Positions 19,693 to 28,606 of a stretch of DNA of 64,000 nt are shown one piece after another; the stretch's first letter is position 1; each line of letters begins with the position of its first letter. The translations under genes were made by a program, and so were the position numbers. The stretch covers positions 1 through 64,000 of the forward strand of contig VXQO01000134.1 of assembly GCA_009838975.1 (NCBI GenBank), read 5' to 3'. Source of the stretch: Gemmatimonadota bacterium. Its GTDB lineage: Bacteria > Gemmatimonadota > Gemmatimonadetes > Longimicrobiales > Gaopeijiaceae. The notes under the pieces were generated by a model that saw only the letters and a list, made by a program, of their open reading frames with translations, was not told the DNA's origin and searched no databases.

Positions 19693-19795
19693 GCGGGACT
19701 GGATCGATACGAAGAAGGGGAGAAACCCCGGTACGCTCGTGATCCTGCTGATCGTCGTCATCCTGATCATCTGGTACCTCGGGCGGGCCTTCTGA
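19661..19795 (+). CDS. 44-residue basic single-pass membrane microprotein
   Basis: A short open frame encodes 44 residues: a strongly basic N-terminal part (residues 1-21, eight Arg and three Lys) and a single hydrophobic helix (about 25-40, TLVILLIVVILIIWYL), ending GRAF. A good Shine-Dalgarno sequence (AGAGGA at 19652-19657) stands four bases before ATG 19661. The gene overlaps the end of the oxidoreductase by 32 bases and ends five bases before lpxB. Positive charge before the helix predicts the N-terminus in the cytoplasm. No known family is recognised. A role at the membrane with LpxB or LpxK is speculation from position. Confidence 0.6.
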   Translation: MSLIRVRRRRKRDWIDTKKGRNPGTLVILLIVVILIIWYLGRAF

Positions 19796-19800
19796 CGGCG

Positions 19801-20985
19801 GTGGTTTCCCCGACCACACCCGGTTCATCACGCCGCCTCAGGGTCATGATCCTGGCTGGGGAAGCCTCGGGCGATGCCCATGGAGCCCGAGTGGCGGCCG
19901 AAATCCGCCGAAGGTGGCCAGGGGCGGAGCTGGTCGGGCTGGGCGGCGAGCGCATGGCGGAAGCGGGGGTACGGCTTCTGAGCGGCCTGCGGGACCTGTC
20001 CGTCATGGGATTCGCCGAGGTCGTGCGCCGACTGGGGTTCTTCAGGCGACTGGAGCGCAGGTTGCGGAGACTCCTGAAGGCCGGAGGCTTCGATATCGTC
20101 CTGCCCGTGGACTACCCGGGTCTCAACCTGAGGATAGCCCGGTACGCGGCGAGGCTTGGTATTCCGGTGCTCTACTACATCGGGCCCCAGGTATGGGCCT
20201 GGAAGGCCCGGCGAGCCCGGCGCCTGTCGCGCATCGCGAAAGGGGTCGCGTTGATCCTGCCATTCGAACCCGAGCTGTACCTGGCCCACGGCGGCCGGGC
20301 CGTCTTCGTTGGGCACCCACTGCTCGACGAGTCCCCGAGCGGTGACCCCGTGGGCCTGGCGGAGGAGCTGGGACTGGATCGAGGCAGGCCTGTCCTCGCC
20401 CTTTTCCCCGGATCGCGCGAGCAGGAACTGGAGCGGCACGGACGCCCCTTCGCAGACATCGCGCGGGAACTTCAGCGGCGGGTCCCGGGTCTTCAGATCG
20501 TTGTGAGCAGGGTGTCGTTCCTGCCATCCACCGCCTATCGCTCACTACCCTTTCGCACCACGACGGACGCGCATTCCCTGCGGGCCCTGGCAACGGCGGG
20601 GCTGGTCAAGTCGGGAACCGGCACGCTCGAGGCGGCGCTCGCGGGAATGCCCTTCGTGGTGGCCTACGTCACCCACCCCCTGACCTATCTGCTCGCGCGA
20701 CGGCTGGTGCGGGTCCCGTTCATCGCCCTGGCGAATCTTGTGGCCGGCAGAGGCGTGGTCCAGGAGTTCCTTCAGCACGACGTGACCACGCGAGCGGTCA
20801 CGGACGCGCTCGAACCGTTGCTGGACGAATCGTCCACCGCGAGGCACAGGGCAATTGCGGATCTGGCGGAGGTCCGAAGCGCTCTCGGCACCCCGGGGGC
20901 AGCGAGCAGAGTCGTCGACATGATGTCTGAAATCCTGAGCGAGACGGCGGCAGGCAGGTGCCGGGTTTCTGCGCGGAGACCATGA
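19801..20985 (+). CDS. lpxB: Lipid-A-disaccharide synthase LpxB
   Basis: GT-B glycosyltransferase (family GT19) that joins UDP-2,3-diacylglucosamine to lipid X. The 394-residue protein has the N-terminal AGEASGDAHGARV motif, the VDYPGLNLRIARYA segment, YYIGPQVWAWKARRA and the C-terminal donor-binding region KSGTGTLEAALAGMPFVVAY. GTG 19801 follows the microprotein by five bases. The stop overlaps the ATG of lpxK. The preceding enzyme that makes lipid X (LpxH, LpxI or LpxG) is not in this window. Confidence 0.96.
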   Translation: MVSPTTPGSSRRLRVMILAGEASGDAHGARVAAEIRRRWPGAELVGLGGERMAEAGVRLLSGLRDLSVMGFAEVVRRLGFFRRLERRLRRLLKAGGFDIVLPVDYPGLNLRIARYAARLGIPVLYYIGPQVWAWKARRARRLSRIAKGVALILPFEPELYLAHGGRAVFVGHPLLDESPSGDPVGLAEELGLDRGRPVLALFPGSREQELERHGRPFADIARELQRRVPGLQIVVSRVSFLPSTAYRSLPFRTTTDAHSLRALATAGLVKSGTGTLEAALAGMPFVVAYVTHPLTYLLARRLVRVPFIALANLVAGRGVVQEFLQHDVTTRAVTDALEPLLDESSTARHRAIADLAEVRSALGTPGAASRVVDMMSEILSETAAGRCRVSARRP

Positions 20986-21989
20986 TGGAGTGGGCGCGCC
21001 GAACGATTCGCGACTTCTGGGCCGCGGAATCCCCCGGCCTGGTGGCCCGTCTGACGGGCGCCCTGCTGACACCGGCGGAACTTTCCTTCCGTGCAGCGGT
21101 CGGCATGAGGAATGCCTGGTACGACAGCCGGCGCTCGCCGTCGACCCCGGTGCCGGTGGTGTCGGTTGGGAACCTCACGGTCGGAGGAACCGGAAAGACG
21201 CCCGTAGTGCGATGGTTGGCGGAGTGGCTGCAACGGGCGGGCGCGCGGCCGGCCATTGTCACCCGTGGCTACGGACGGGATGAGCTGGCTCTGTACCGAC
21301 GCTGGTTCGGGGAGCACGCCGTTTTCGGGGACCGCGACCGCCGAGCCTGTGTGCGTGCGGCCGCGGACCGGGGCTACACGGTCGTGGTCCTGGACGACGG
21401 CTTTCAGCAGAGACGGCTGGTCCGCGCGCTGGACATCCTTCTCGTGGCGGTCGAGGATCCCATTCGCCCGAGAATGCTGCCGAGGGGACCGTACCGGGAG
21501 CCTCCCGCGTCCGCACGGCGCGCCGCCGCGATATTGCTCACGCTCAGAACTCCGCAACGGCGGCGGGCGGCGGCCTGGCGCGAGAGGCTGTCGAGGGCGG
21601 CCCCCGATGTACCCCTGCTGGACCTGGAGATCAGGATGGGCGGATGGACCGATCTCGGTGGTGCACCGGCGGCACCGCCCCAGGGAGACGTTCTGGCCGT
21701 CTGCGCCATCGCTCGCCCCGCACCCTTCTTTTCGGGACTCGGGGCGCTGCTCCCGGGTGCGCATATCGAGCACCTGGCCTATGCGGATCATCACGACTAC
21801 ACCTTCCGCGACGTCTCGGCACTGCTCCGGCGACTGGGACGGCGTGCCGTGGTGTGTACGGCCAAGGACGCCGTGAAGCTCGCCGCGTTTCCGGAGCTGG
21901 CGGGGCGATGCGTCGTCGCGGGATTCGATGTGGTGGGCGACCCCGCGGAACCGCTTCGCCGCGCTCTCACGGAGGTGGTGGAACGTTGA
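20982..21989 (+). CDS. lpxK: Tetraacyldisaccharide 4'-kinase LpxK
   Basis: Phosphorylates the 4' position of the lipid A disaccharide at the inner face of the membrane. The 335-residue protein has the P-loop VGNLTVGGTGKTP, the motif VTRGYGR, and the conserved LDDGFQQRRLVRALDILLV segment of LpxK. ATG 20982 was chosen because it gives a four-base overlap with the lpxB stop (ATGA); a GTG at 20958 would add eight residues. The stop overlaps the TTG start of rlmH. waaA (KDO transferase), often next to lpxK, is absent here. Confidence 0.95.
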   Translation: MMEWARRTIRDFWAAESPGLVARLTGALLTPAELSFRAAVGMRNAWYDSRRSPSTPVPVVSVGNLTVGGTGKTPVVRWLAEWLQRAGARPAIVTRGYGRDELALYRRWFGEHAVFGDRDRRACVRAAADRGYTVVVLDDGFQQRRLVRALDILLVAVEDPIRPRMLPRGPYREPPASARRAAAILLTLRTPQRRRAAAWRERLSRAAPDVPLLDLEIRMGGWTDLGGAPAAPPQGDVLAVCAIARPAPFFSGLGALLPGAHIEHLAYADHHDYTFRDVSALLRRLGRRAVVCTAKDAVKLAAFPELAGRCVVAGFDVVGDPAEPLRRALTEVVER

Positions 21990-22453
21990 CGCACGTATCG
22001 ATAGTCGCGGTGGGCAAGCCGGGCGGCCTTTCACCCGTAATCCGGGATTACGAAGCGCGTGCGGCGCGCTACTGGCGCTTCGAGGCCGTGGAGGTGGCAC
22101 AGGCCCGTGGCAGGGCCGCGGCGGAAGTGATGCGCAAGGAGGCGGACAGCATCAGGAGGCGCCTGCGAACCGGACATCTCCGGGTCGCCGTCACCCGGCG
22201 GGGACGTCGGATGTCGTCGCCGGAGCTGGCTCGCTGGCTGGAGAGATTGGTATCCGGGCCGGAACCGGGCGTCCATTTCATCATCGGAGGAGCCTTCGGC
22301 CTCGACGCACGACTCCGCGAAGAATGCGATCTTTCCCTGTCCCTCTCCCCGTTCACGCTGCCTCACGATCTGGCGCGCGTGGTGCTGACGGAACAGTTGT
22401 ACCGGGCAGGGACCATCCTCAGGCGTGAACCCTATCACAAGGGAAGCGAATGA
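21986..22453 (+). CDS. rlmH: 23S rRNA (pseudouridine-1915-N3)-methyltransferase RlmH
   Basis: SPOUT methyltransferase that modifies pseudouridine 1915 in helix 69 of 23S rRNA. The product is 155 residues, the same length as the E. coli enzyme. It has the SAM-binding knot motif FIIGGAFGLD and the C-terminal LSLSPFTLPHDLARVVLTEQLYRAGTILRREPYHK, which is diagnostic. The start is TTG 21986, overlapping the lpxK stop (TTGA). Its place at the end of a lipid A operon is probably just operon hitch-hiking. Confidence 0.95.
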   Translation: MTHVSIVAVGKPGGLSPVIRDYEARAARYWRFEAVEVAQARGRAAAEVMRKEADSIRRRLRTGHLRVAVTRRGRRMSSPELARWLERLVSGPEPGVHFIIGGAFGLDARLREECDLSLSLSPFTLPHDLARVVLTEQLYRAGTILRREPYHKGSE

Positions 22454-22483
22454 ACGGGCGACACCAATGAGGGCCGGATCCGA

Positions 22484-23248
22484 ATGAAACGGGATCCCCC
22501 GAAGCGGGATGCTACCATCCCGTGGTTCCGCGACTGGTTCGGCCGCGAGTACCTGGCCCTGTATCCGCACCGGGACCGTGCGGAGGCGCGCCGCGCAGTG
22601 GCTCTGCTGCACGGAACGCCCGGACTGAAGCCCGATGCGCGCGTCCTCGACCTTGCCTGTGGGGCGGGGCGACATCTCGTCGAGTTGTGCCGCGTGGGAT
22701 ACCGGCCCGTGGGACTCGACCTGTCCATGCCGATGCTCGACGCCGCGCGCAACACCGCCTGCGCCGCAACATTGACACGTGGTGACATGCGGCACCTTCC
22801 GTTCCGGGCCGGCGCATTCGACATCGTCACTTCGTATTTCACTTCCTTCGGCTACTTCGCCGACGAACTCGATGACCTTCGCGTGCTGCGCGAAGTGCGC
22901 AGGGTGCTGGACGCCGGAGGGTGGTTTCTCCTCGACTTCATGAACGCGCACCACGTCGTCGCCAACCTTCGGGAGCGGGACTACCACAACGTTTCCGGGT
23001 GGGATGTGGTGCAGGAGCGGCGGCTGGTGGAGCAGGGGAGGATCGTCGAGAAGAAAATCACCATCCGGGATGCGGGCGACGCTCCACAAAAGGAATTCGT
23101 GGAGCGCGTGCGCCTGTACCGCCCCGAAGAGCTGGTGCACATGCTCGCGGAGACCGGCTTCGTGCCCGGACCCAGATTCGGCGGCTACGACCGATCCGGG
23201 TTCTCCCGCCTCTCACCGCGGTGCATCGTCATGGCGGCGGTGTCCTGA
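22484..23248 (+). CDS. Class I SAM-dependent methyltransferase
   Basis: The 254-residue protein has the SAM-binding motif I VLDLACGAGRHLVEL, the acidic residue at the end of strand 2 (PVGLDLS), then GDMRHLPFRAGAFDIV (motif II/III), the Methyltransf_25/11 pattern. The substrate is unknown. The stop overlaps the ATG of bshC by one base, so a link to bacillithiol or thiol metabolism is possible but unproven. It could equally be a general small-molecule methyltransferase. A 30-base gap separates it from rlmH. Confidence 0.85.
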   Translation: MKRDPPKRDATIPWFRDWFGREYLALYPHRDRAEARRAVALLHGTPGLKPDARVLDLACGAGRHLVELCRVGYRPVGLDLSMPMLDAARNTACAATLTRGDMRHLPFRAGAFDIVTSYFTSFGYFADELDDLRVLREVRRVLDAGGWFLLDFMNAHHVVANLRERDYHNVSGWDVVQERRLVEQGRIVEKKITIRDAGDAPQKEFVERVRLYRPEELVHMLAETGFVPGPRFGGYDRSGFSRLSPRCIVMAAVS

Positions 23249-24843
23249 TGCGACTGCTGCGAAGACCCCTGGGCGGCTCCCCGCTCGTACGGGACTATCT
23301 GAGCGGGATCGCAGCGGCCGCCTCGCTCTACCGGGGATCGCCATTCCAACTCGCGACCTACCGCGACAAGGCGAAGGACCTCGAACGGACCACCGGGCCC
23401 GACGCGATCGCCCGGGTGGTCCCCATGATCAAGCCGGTGGGGCCGGCGGCGGAAAAGGCGTTGCGGACGGTCGCACGGGACAATGGGTACTTCGTCACCA
23501 CGGGCCAGCAGCCGGGATTGTTCGGGGGGCCGCTCTACAGCCTCTACAAGGCGCTGACCGCGGTGCGCCTGGCCGAGGTGCTGGCGGCGGAGCTGGCCCG
23601 TCCCGTCATGCCGCTCTTCTGGGTCGCTTCGGAAGACCACGACTGGGAGGAGACCAATCACACGCACGTCGTCGATGCGTCCAACGCACTCCACCGCATC
23701 GCGGTCGGCCCCGGACCGGTGCGCGCCGGGCGGCCACTTGGCCGCGTGCGGGTTGGCGACGGTATCCACGATGCAGTGGGACAGCTGGCCGGCCACTTCC
23801 CGCGCAACGACTTCCACACCCGATACATCGATCTGGTTCGCGAGACCTTCCACCCCTCGGCCACGATGGCCTCGGCGTTCTCCGGCCTCATGACCGAACT
23901 GCTCCGTGACACCCCGGTGGGTCTGGTGGACGCGGCCGATCCGGTCCTCAAGCAGGCCTCGCGGCCACTGCTCCGAGCCGAGGCGGAAGACCCGGCAGAC
24001 TCGGAGACCGCAATCAGCCGCAGTTGCGACGATCTGACGCAGCGGGGCTACCACCATCAGGTCCCTTACATCGCCGGCGCGACCAACCTGTTCCTTGACT
24101 CCGTGGACGGCCGCGACCGCGTGCAGCATGGTGCCGGCGGATTCGAGCTGAGGCGGACCGGCCGAACCATTTCCCGCGAGGACTTCCTTGCGCTCATCGA
24201 CGACGCGCCCCAGCGCGTGTCCCCGAACGTCCTTCTGCGTCCCGTCGTGGAGAGCTTCGTCTTCCCCACGCTGGCCTATGTCGGAGGACCGGGCGAACTG
24301 GCCTACTTCGGTCAGCTGGGGCGCCTCTTCCGGCGCCACGGTGTAGGCATGCCGGTCGTGGTGCCTCGCGGGTCATTGCTGGTGCTGGAGAAGAAAGTGG
24401 TGCGCGTAATCGAAAAGCACGGACTGGAGATCGACGAACTGCGAGAGGGAAACGCTCTGCTGAGCCGCTTCGCGCGCGACCAGGTGCCGGAGGGCGTCAG
24501 CGGCGCGGTCGCAGCCTGGCGGGGCGCCGTCGAGTCGTTTGCAACCGAACTGACGGGCACCGTCAACGGCATCGATCCGGTCCTCAAGGGTGCCGTCGCA
24601 AAGGCGCGCAACTCGGGGCTGGCCGCGCTGGGCGCACTGGAGAAGAAGATCGTGAGGGCGGTGAAACGCAGCAGCGAGGTCACCTGGAACCAGATCGCCA
24701 AGGCGCAGGTCAACCTGTGGCCGGCGGGAAAGCCGCAGGATCGCGTTCTGGGGCCGCTGCAGTACCTGATGCGCTACGGGGAGGAGTTCGTGTCGATGGC
24801 ACTCGGCGAGATCCGGGTGGAACTCCATTCCGGGAAGTCGTAG
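23248..24843 (+). CDS. bshC: Bacillithiol biosynthesis cysteine-adding enzyme BshC
   Basis: Last step of bacillithiol synthesis, adding cysteine to glucosaminyl-malate. The 531-residue length fits the family (about 540). Family hallmarks are the TTGQQPGLFGGPLYSLYKALTAVRLAEVL motif, VASEDHDWEETNHTHVVD with clustered His/Glu, and the C-terminal coiled coil (ALGALEKKIVRAVKRSSE) ending KPQDRVLGPLQYLMRYG. ATG 23248 begins just before the conserved region. bshA and bshB are not in this window. BshC implies bacillithiol is the low-molecular-weight thiol. Confidence 0.93.
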   Translation: MRLLRRPLGGSPLVRDYLSGIAAAASLYRGSPFQLATYRDKAKDLERTTGPDAIARVVPMIKPVGPAAEKALRTVARDNGYFVTTGQQPGLFGGPLYSLYKALTAVRLAEVLAAELARPVMPLFWVASEDHDWEETNHTHVVDASNALHRIAVGPGPVRAGRPLGRVRVGDGIHDAVGQLAGHFPRNDFHTRYIDLVRETFHPSATMASAFSGLMTELLRDTPVGLVDAADPVLKQASRPLLRAEAEDPADSETAISRSCDDLTQRGYHHQVPYIAGATNLFLDSVDGRDRVQHGAGGFELRRTGRTISREDFLALIDDAPQRVSPNVLLRPVVESFVFPTLAYVGGPGELAYFGQLGRLFRRHGVGMPVVVPRGSLLVLEKKVVRVIEKHGLEIDELREGNALLSRFARDQVPEGVSGAVAAWRGAVESFATELTGTVNGIDPVLKGAVAKARNSGLAALGALEKKIVRAVKRSSEVTWNQIAKAQVNLWPAGKPQDRVLGPLQYLMRYGEEFVSMALGEIRVELHSGKS

Positions 24844-24852
24844 GATTATCGC

Positions 24853-25131
24853 ATGTTGGCATCGGTCTTCGTCCTGATTCTGCTGATCCCGATCCTGGCA
24901 ATCTTCCTCGATTCCGATCTGGGCAAGGCGCTCGCCAAGAGGCTCGAGCGCGGGCAGCGCAAGGGCGGCAACGAGGGAATGCACGAGAGGATGGTCTTTC
25001 TCGAAGGCGAGCTGGACCGCCTGGCGCGGGACGTCGAGCGTCTCGAGGAGGAGAGCCAGTTCCTGCACAAGCTCCTCGACAGCCGCCCCAGGACCGGTTC
25101 GCTGCCCCCCGGCGATTCGGCCGACCCCTGA
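24853..25131 (+). CDS. Small membrane-anchored coiled-coil protein
   Basis: A 92-residue product with one N-terminal membrane helix (about 3-18, ASVFVLILLIPILAIF), a charged segment and a predicted coiled coil (about 47-75, MVFLEGELDRLARDVERLEEESQFLHKLL), then a Pro/Ser-rich tail. The design resembles PspB-like or other small envelope scaffolds, but no family is recognised. It lies between bshC (nine bases away) and murJ (13 bases away) on the same strand. Confidence 0.65.
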   Translation: MLASVFVLILLIPILAIFLDSDLGKALAKRLERGQRKGGNEGMHERMVFLEGELDRLARDVERLEEESQFLHKLLDSRPRTGSLPPGDSADP

Positions 25132-25144
25132 CCGGACGCGGCCC

Positions 25145-26680
25145 GTGGCAGCCCGCAGGGTAGCAGCGGGGATCCTCGTCAGCCGCGTGCTGGGGCTGGT
25201 GAGGGAGAGCGTATTCGCCCACTACTTCGGCAACGGCGCCCTCGCCGACGCGTGGCGGGCCGGGCTGCGCATCCCCAACGTGATTCAGAATCTCCTGGGG
25301 GAAGGAAGCCTGAGCGCCTCATTCATCCCCGTCTACGTGCGCCTGCTGGAAGAGGGAAGGGAACGGGAGGCGGGGAGGGTCGCGGGCGCGGTGCTGGGAC
25401 TTCTCTGTCTCGTGGCGGGCCTCCTCGCCGCGGCCGGGGCCTGGGGCGCGCCATTCCTTGCCGCCATCGTCGCCCCCGGCCTCGCGGACGACCCCAGGAC
25501 CGTCCTGGTCTCGCTGCTGCCCATCCTCTTCCCCATGGTGGCCCTGCTGGTGGTGTCGGCGTGGGCACTGGGGATCCTCAACAGCCACCGCCGATTCTTC
25601 GTGTCGTACGTGGCGCCGGCGCTGTGGAACGTCGCGATCATCGCCGCGGTTCTGGCGGGTGCGGCGCGGGGCCTGATGGGGCTGGACCTGTTGCTCGCCA
25701 TGGCGTGGGGAGCGCTCGGCGGCGGAGCGCTCCAGCTGCTCTTCCAGCTGCCCTTCGCGGCACGACATCTGAGGGGTGTGGTGCCATCGTTCGGCCGGGG
25801 CGTGAATGCCCTGCGGGAAGTGGTCCGCAACTTCGTCCCCCTGGTCGCGGCGCGTGGCGCGGTGAACCTGAGCGCCCTCCTCGACGTGTTCCTCGCCTCC
25901 TTCCTCGCCGAGGCGGCGTTGAGCATGATGGGGTATGCCCAGACCCTCTACCTGTTGCCGATTTCCCTCTTCGGCATGTCCATTGCCGCCGCCGAACTGC
26001 CCGAGCTCTCGCGCGACCGCGTGGCGGGACTCGACGCGGTGGGGAAGCGAACCAGAAACGCGGTCACCAGGGTGCTTTTCTGGTTGATCCCTTCGGCGAT
26101 CGGCTACGTGTTCTTCGGAGACGAGGTCACCGCATTCCTTCGGGTCCTGCCTTCAGGCGCGTTCGGGGCCGGTGACGCCGCGGCGGTGGGCATGCTGCTC
26201 GCGGCATACGCCGTTGGACTCCCCGCATCCGGAACCTCGCGCGTCATTTCCTCGGCGTTCTACGCCCTCGGCGATCCGCGGACCCCTGCACGGATCGCAT
26301 ACCTGCGCATCACGGTCTCGGCGCTGACAGGGGTTGCCCTGATGTTTCCCCTGGACCGCTGGATCGTCGGCGGGTTCGCGATGGGGGCCGCGGGTCTGGC
26401 GCTGGGCTCGACGGCGGGTGCCTGGCTGGAGCTGTACCTTCTCGGCCGACGCCTCGGGCAGCGGCTTCCGGGGCCGGGCCTCATCGGCGGTCCCGTGCGG
26501 CGCTGCCTGGCAGCCGCGGCGGTGGCCACGCTGGCAGGTTTCGGAGCCGGTGCGCTGGCGCCCGCCGCGCACCCCCTCGTTTCGGCCGCAGCCGTACTGC
26601 TCCCCTTCGGGTTCACGTACCTGGCAATCACGGCCGCAATGGGGATATCGCCGGTGAAGCTGCCGCGGTTGAGACGGTAA
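25145..26680 (+). CDS. murJ: Lipid II flippase MurJ
   Basis: Moves the peptidoglycan precursor lipid II across the inner membrane. The 511-residue protein is almost entirely membrane helices (about 13-14), in the MOP superfamily. The N-terminal motif SRVLGLVRESVFAHYFGNGALADAWRAGLRIPN and LLGEGSLSASFIPVY are diagnostic of MurJ/MviN. Conserved Arg residues of the central cavity lie in these motifs. GTG 25145 is used. The stop (TAA) shares its last base with the ATG of uvrC. Confidence 0.93.
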   Translation: MAARRVAAGILVSRVLGLVRESVFAHYFGNGALADAWRAGLRIPNVIQNLLGEGSLSASFIPVYVRLLEEGREREAGRVAGAVLGLLCLVAGLLAAAGAWGAPFLAAIVAPGLADDPRTVLVSLLPILFPMVALLVVSAWALGILNSHRRFFVSYVAPALWNVAIIAAVLAGAARGLMGLDLLLAMAWGALGGGALQLLFQLPFAARHLRGVVPSFGRGVNALREVVRNFVPLVAARGAVNLSALLDVFLASFLAEAALSMMGYAQTLYLLPISLFGMSIAAAELPELSRDRVAGLDAVGKRTRNAVTRVLFWLIPSAIGYVFFGDEVTAFLRVLPSGAFGAGDAAAVGMLLAAYAVGLPASGTSRVISSAFYALGDPRTPARIAYLRITVSALTGVALMFPLDRWIVGGFAMGAAGLALGSTAGAWLELYLLGRRLGQRLPGPGLIGGPVRRCLAAAAVATLAGFGAGALAPAAHPLVSAAAVLLPFGFTYLAITAAMGISPVKLPRLRR

Positions 26681-28524
26681 TGGGCGGGATACCGTTCGAC
26701 GCGGCCTCCGTGCCGCGGCTGCCGCTCGCGCCGGGCGTTTACATGTTCAGAAGCGCCCGGGGTGAGATCCTCTATGTCGGCAAGGCCAAGTCGCTGCGCC
26801 ACCGCGTCCGGTCGTACCTGTCGCAGGCGAAGGACACCACCCTCAAGACACGCGAACTCGTGCGGCAGGCGGCGGACATCGAGACGCTGGTCGTGGGCTC
26901 CGAGGCGGAAGCCCTCATCCTCGAGGCCAACCTCATCAAGGAACACCAGCCCCGGTTCAACATCCAGCTGCGGGACGACAAGAAGTACCCCTACATCAAG
27001 GTCACGACGTCCGAACCCTTTCCGCGCATACACGTTACGCGCCGCATTCGCAAGGACGGTTCCCGGTACTTCGGACCGTTCACGTCCGTCGGCCGCGTGC
27101 GGCGCGCACTGGAGGTCGTGAAGCGAAACCACGGAATCCGCTCCTGCCGCTACGATCTCCCGGCGGAGGCGCCGTCGCGTCCCTGCCTGGACCACCACAT
27201 CGGCAGGTGCGCCGCCCCGTGCGTGGGACTCCAGTCCCGTGATGACTATCGCGCGCAGGTGGACGGGGTCGTGCGGATCCTGTCGGGCGACGTCGCGGCC
27301 GTTCAAGTGGAAGTCGAGACCGAGATGCGTAAAGCATCCGATTCCATGGACTTCGAGAGAGCGGCACAGTTACGCGACGTACTGGCGGGACTGGACGGAA
27401 TCGCCCGGCAGCAGCGCGTCCAGACCGTTGGCGGCGGCGATCAGGACGTCATCGGCCTCGCCCGGGACGGGCCGCTGAACGTGGCCTTGACGCTCCGGGT
27501 GCGCGACGGTGTCCTGATCGGCCGCGACACGCATACGATGACCGGGGCAGAGGGCGCATCCGACGCCGAACTCATCGCCAGGTCCCTCGCCCACGCGTAC
27601 CTGTCGGGCGGTTTGAGCGCCATCGAGCAGCTGCCGCGCGAGGTGCTGCTGCCGGCCGACTTCACGGACCGCCAGCTCTTACAGGACGTGCTCACCGCCA
27701 GGGCCGGGCGCAGGGTCCGGCTGCACATCCCGCAGCGGGGTGCAAAGGCCCGGCTGATCGAACTGGCGGTCGCCAACGCCCGCCATGTGCTGGACGACCG
27801 GGTGAGGAAGGGACAGACGGGCGGACCGGGCACCGACGAAGTGCTCTACGAACTTCAGGACTTCCTGCGCCTGAAGGTCGTGCCCAGGCTGATCACGTGT
27901 TTCGACGTCTCCCACATGCAGGGCGCCGAGACCGTGGCCAGCGCCGTGACGTTCCTCAACGGAGAGCCGCACAAGGCCGGATATCGCCACATGCGGATCC
28001 GGGGCGAGTGGGGCAATGACGACTACCGTTCCATGGCCGAAGCCGTGACCCGCTATTTCCGGCGGGCAGCGAACGAGAGCGGTCCGTTGGCCGATCTGGT
28101 GGTGATAGATGGAGGAAAAGGCCAGCTGTCCGCCGCGCGGCAAGCTTTGGAAGCGCTTGAACTCGGCGACATCACACTGGCGGCGCTTGCCAAGAGGGAA
28201 GAGAAGGTGTTTCTGCACGGTCGTCGCACCTGGCTGCGGATCCCGAGAACCGCCCGCTCCCTGCACCTCCTCCAGAGGATCCGCGACGAGGCGCACCGGT
28301 TCGCCGTGCACTACAACCGCAAGCTGAGATCACGCCGGACCGTGCGCTCCGAACTCGGGGACATCCCGGGCGTCGGTCCCCGGCGGCAACAGGCCCTGCT
28401 TTCGCGTTTCGGTTCGCTGAAAGCCGTCAAGGAGGCAACGGCTTCCGAAATCGGGCGCATCCCGGGCTTCAGCGAAGCCATGGGCGTGAAGATCCTCCAC
28501 TACCTGACGAGTCGCACCGGCTGA
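26680..28524 (+). CDS. uvrC: UvrABC system protein C (excinuclease)
   Basis: Nuclease subunit of nucleotide excision repair that cuts on both sides of the lesion. The 614-residue protein has the GIY-YIG domain (APGVYMFRSARGEILYVGKAKSLRHRV, about 12-95), a Cys cluster (CRYDLPAEAPSRPCLDHHIGRCAAPC), the UVR motif that binds UvrB ([17 protein letters not shown], about 210-230), the RNase H-like nuclease (FDVSHMQGAETVAS, DLVVIDGGKGQL) and two helix-hairpin-helix motifs at the end (IPGVGPRRQQALL, IGRIPGFSEAMG). It is complete. Confidence 0.97.
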   Translation: MGGIPFDAASVPRLPLAPGVYMFRSARGEILYVGKAKSLRHRVRSYLSQAKDTTLKTRELVRQAADIETLVVGSEAEALILEANLIKEHQPRFNIQLRDDKKYPYIKVTTSEPFPRIHVTRRIRKDGSRYFGPFTSVGRVRRALEVVKRNHGIRSCRYDLPAEAPSRPCLDHHIGRCAAPCVGLQSRDDYRAQVDGVVRILSGDVAAVQVEVETEMRKASDSMDFERAAQLRDVLAGLDGIARQQRVQTVGGGDQDVIGLARDGPLNVALTLRVRDGVLIGRDTHTMTGAEGASDAELIARSLAHAYLSGGLSAIEQLPREVLLPADFTDRQLLQDVLTARAGRRVRLHIPQRGAKARLIELAVANARHVLDDRVRKGQTGGPGTDEVLYELQDFLRLKVVPRLITCFDVSHMQGAETVASAVTFLNGEPHKAGYRHMRIRGEWGNDDYRSMAEAVTRYFRRAANESGPLADLVVIDGGKGQLSAARQALEALELGDITLAALAKREEKVFLHGRRTWLRIPRTARSLHLLQRIRDEAHRFAVHYNRKLRSRRTVRSELGDIPGVGPRRQQALLSRFGSLKAVKEATASEIGRIPGFSEAMGVKILHYLTSRTG

Positions 28525-28606
28525 TCCGGCGGCCCTGCATCGCCCGGCCGTTGATCCGGCCGCCACCCCTCGGCATCGCCTCACCCCGGTCCTCAACTTC
28601 CTGCCT

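Noticed and set aside
22036-22052. Perfect palindrome CGTAATCC-G-GGATTACG
   Set aside because: It lies inside the rlmH coding sequence in a conserved protein stretch (SPVIRDYEA) and has no second copy that I noticed, so it is probably a coding coincidence.
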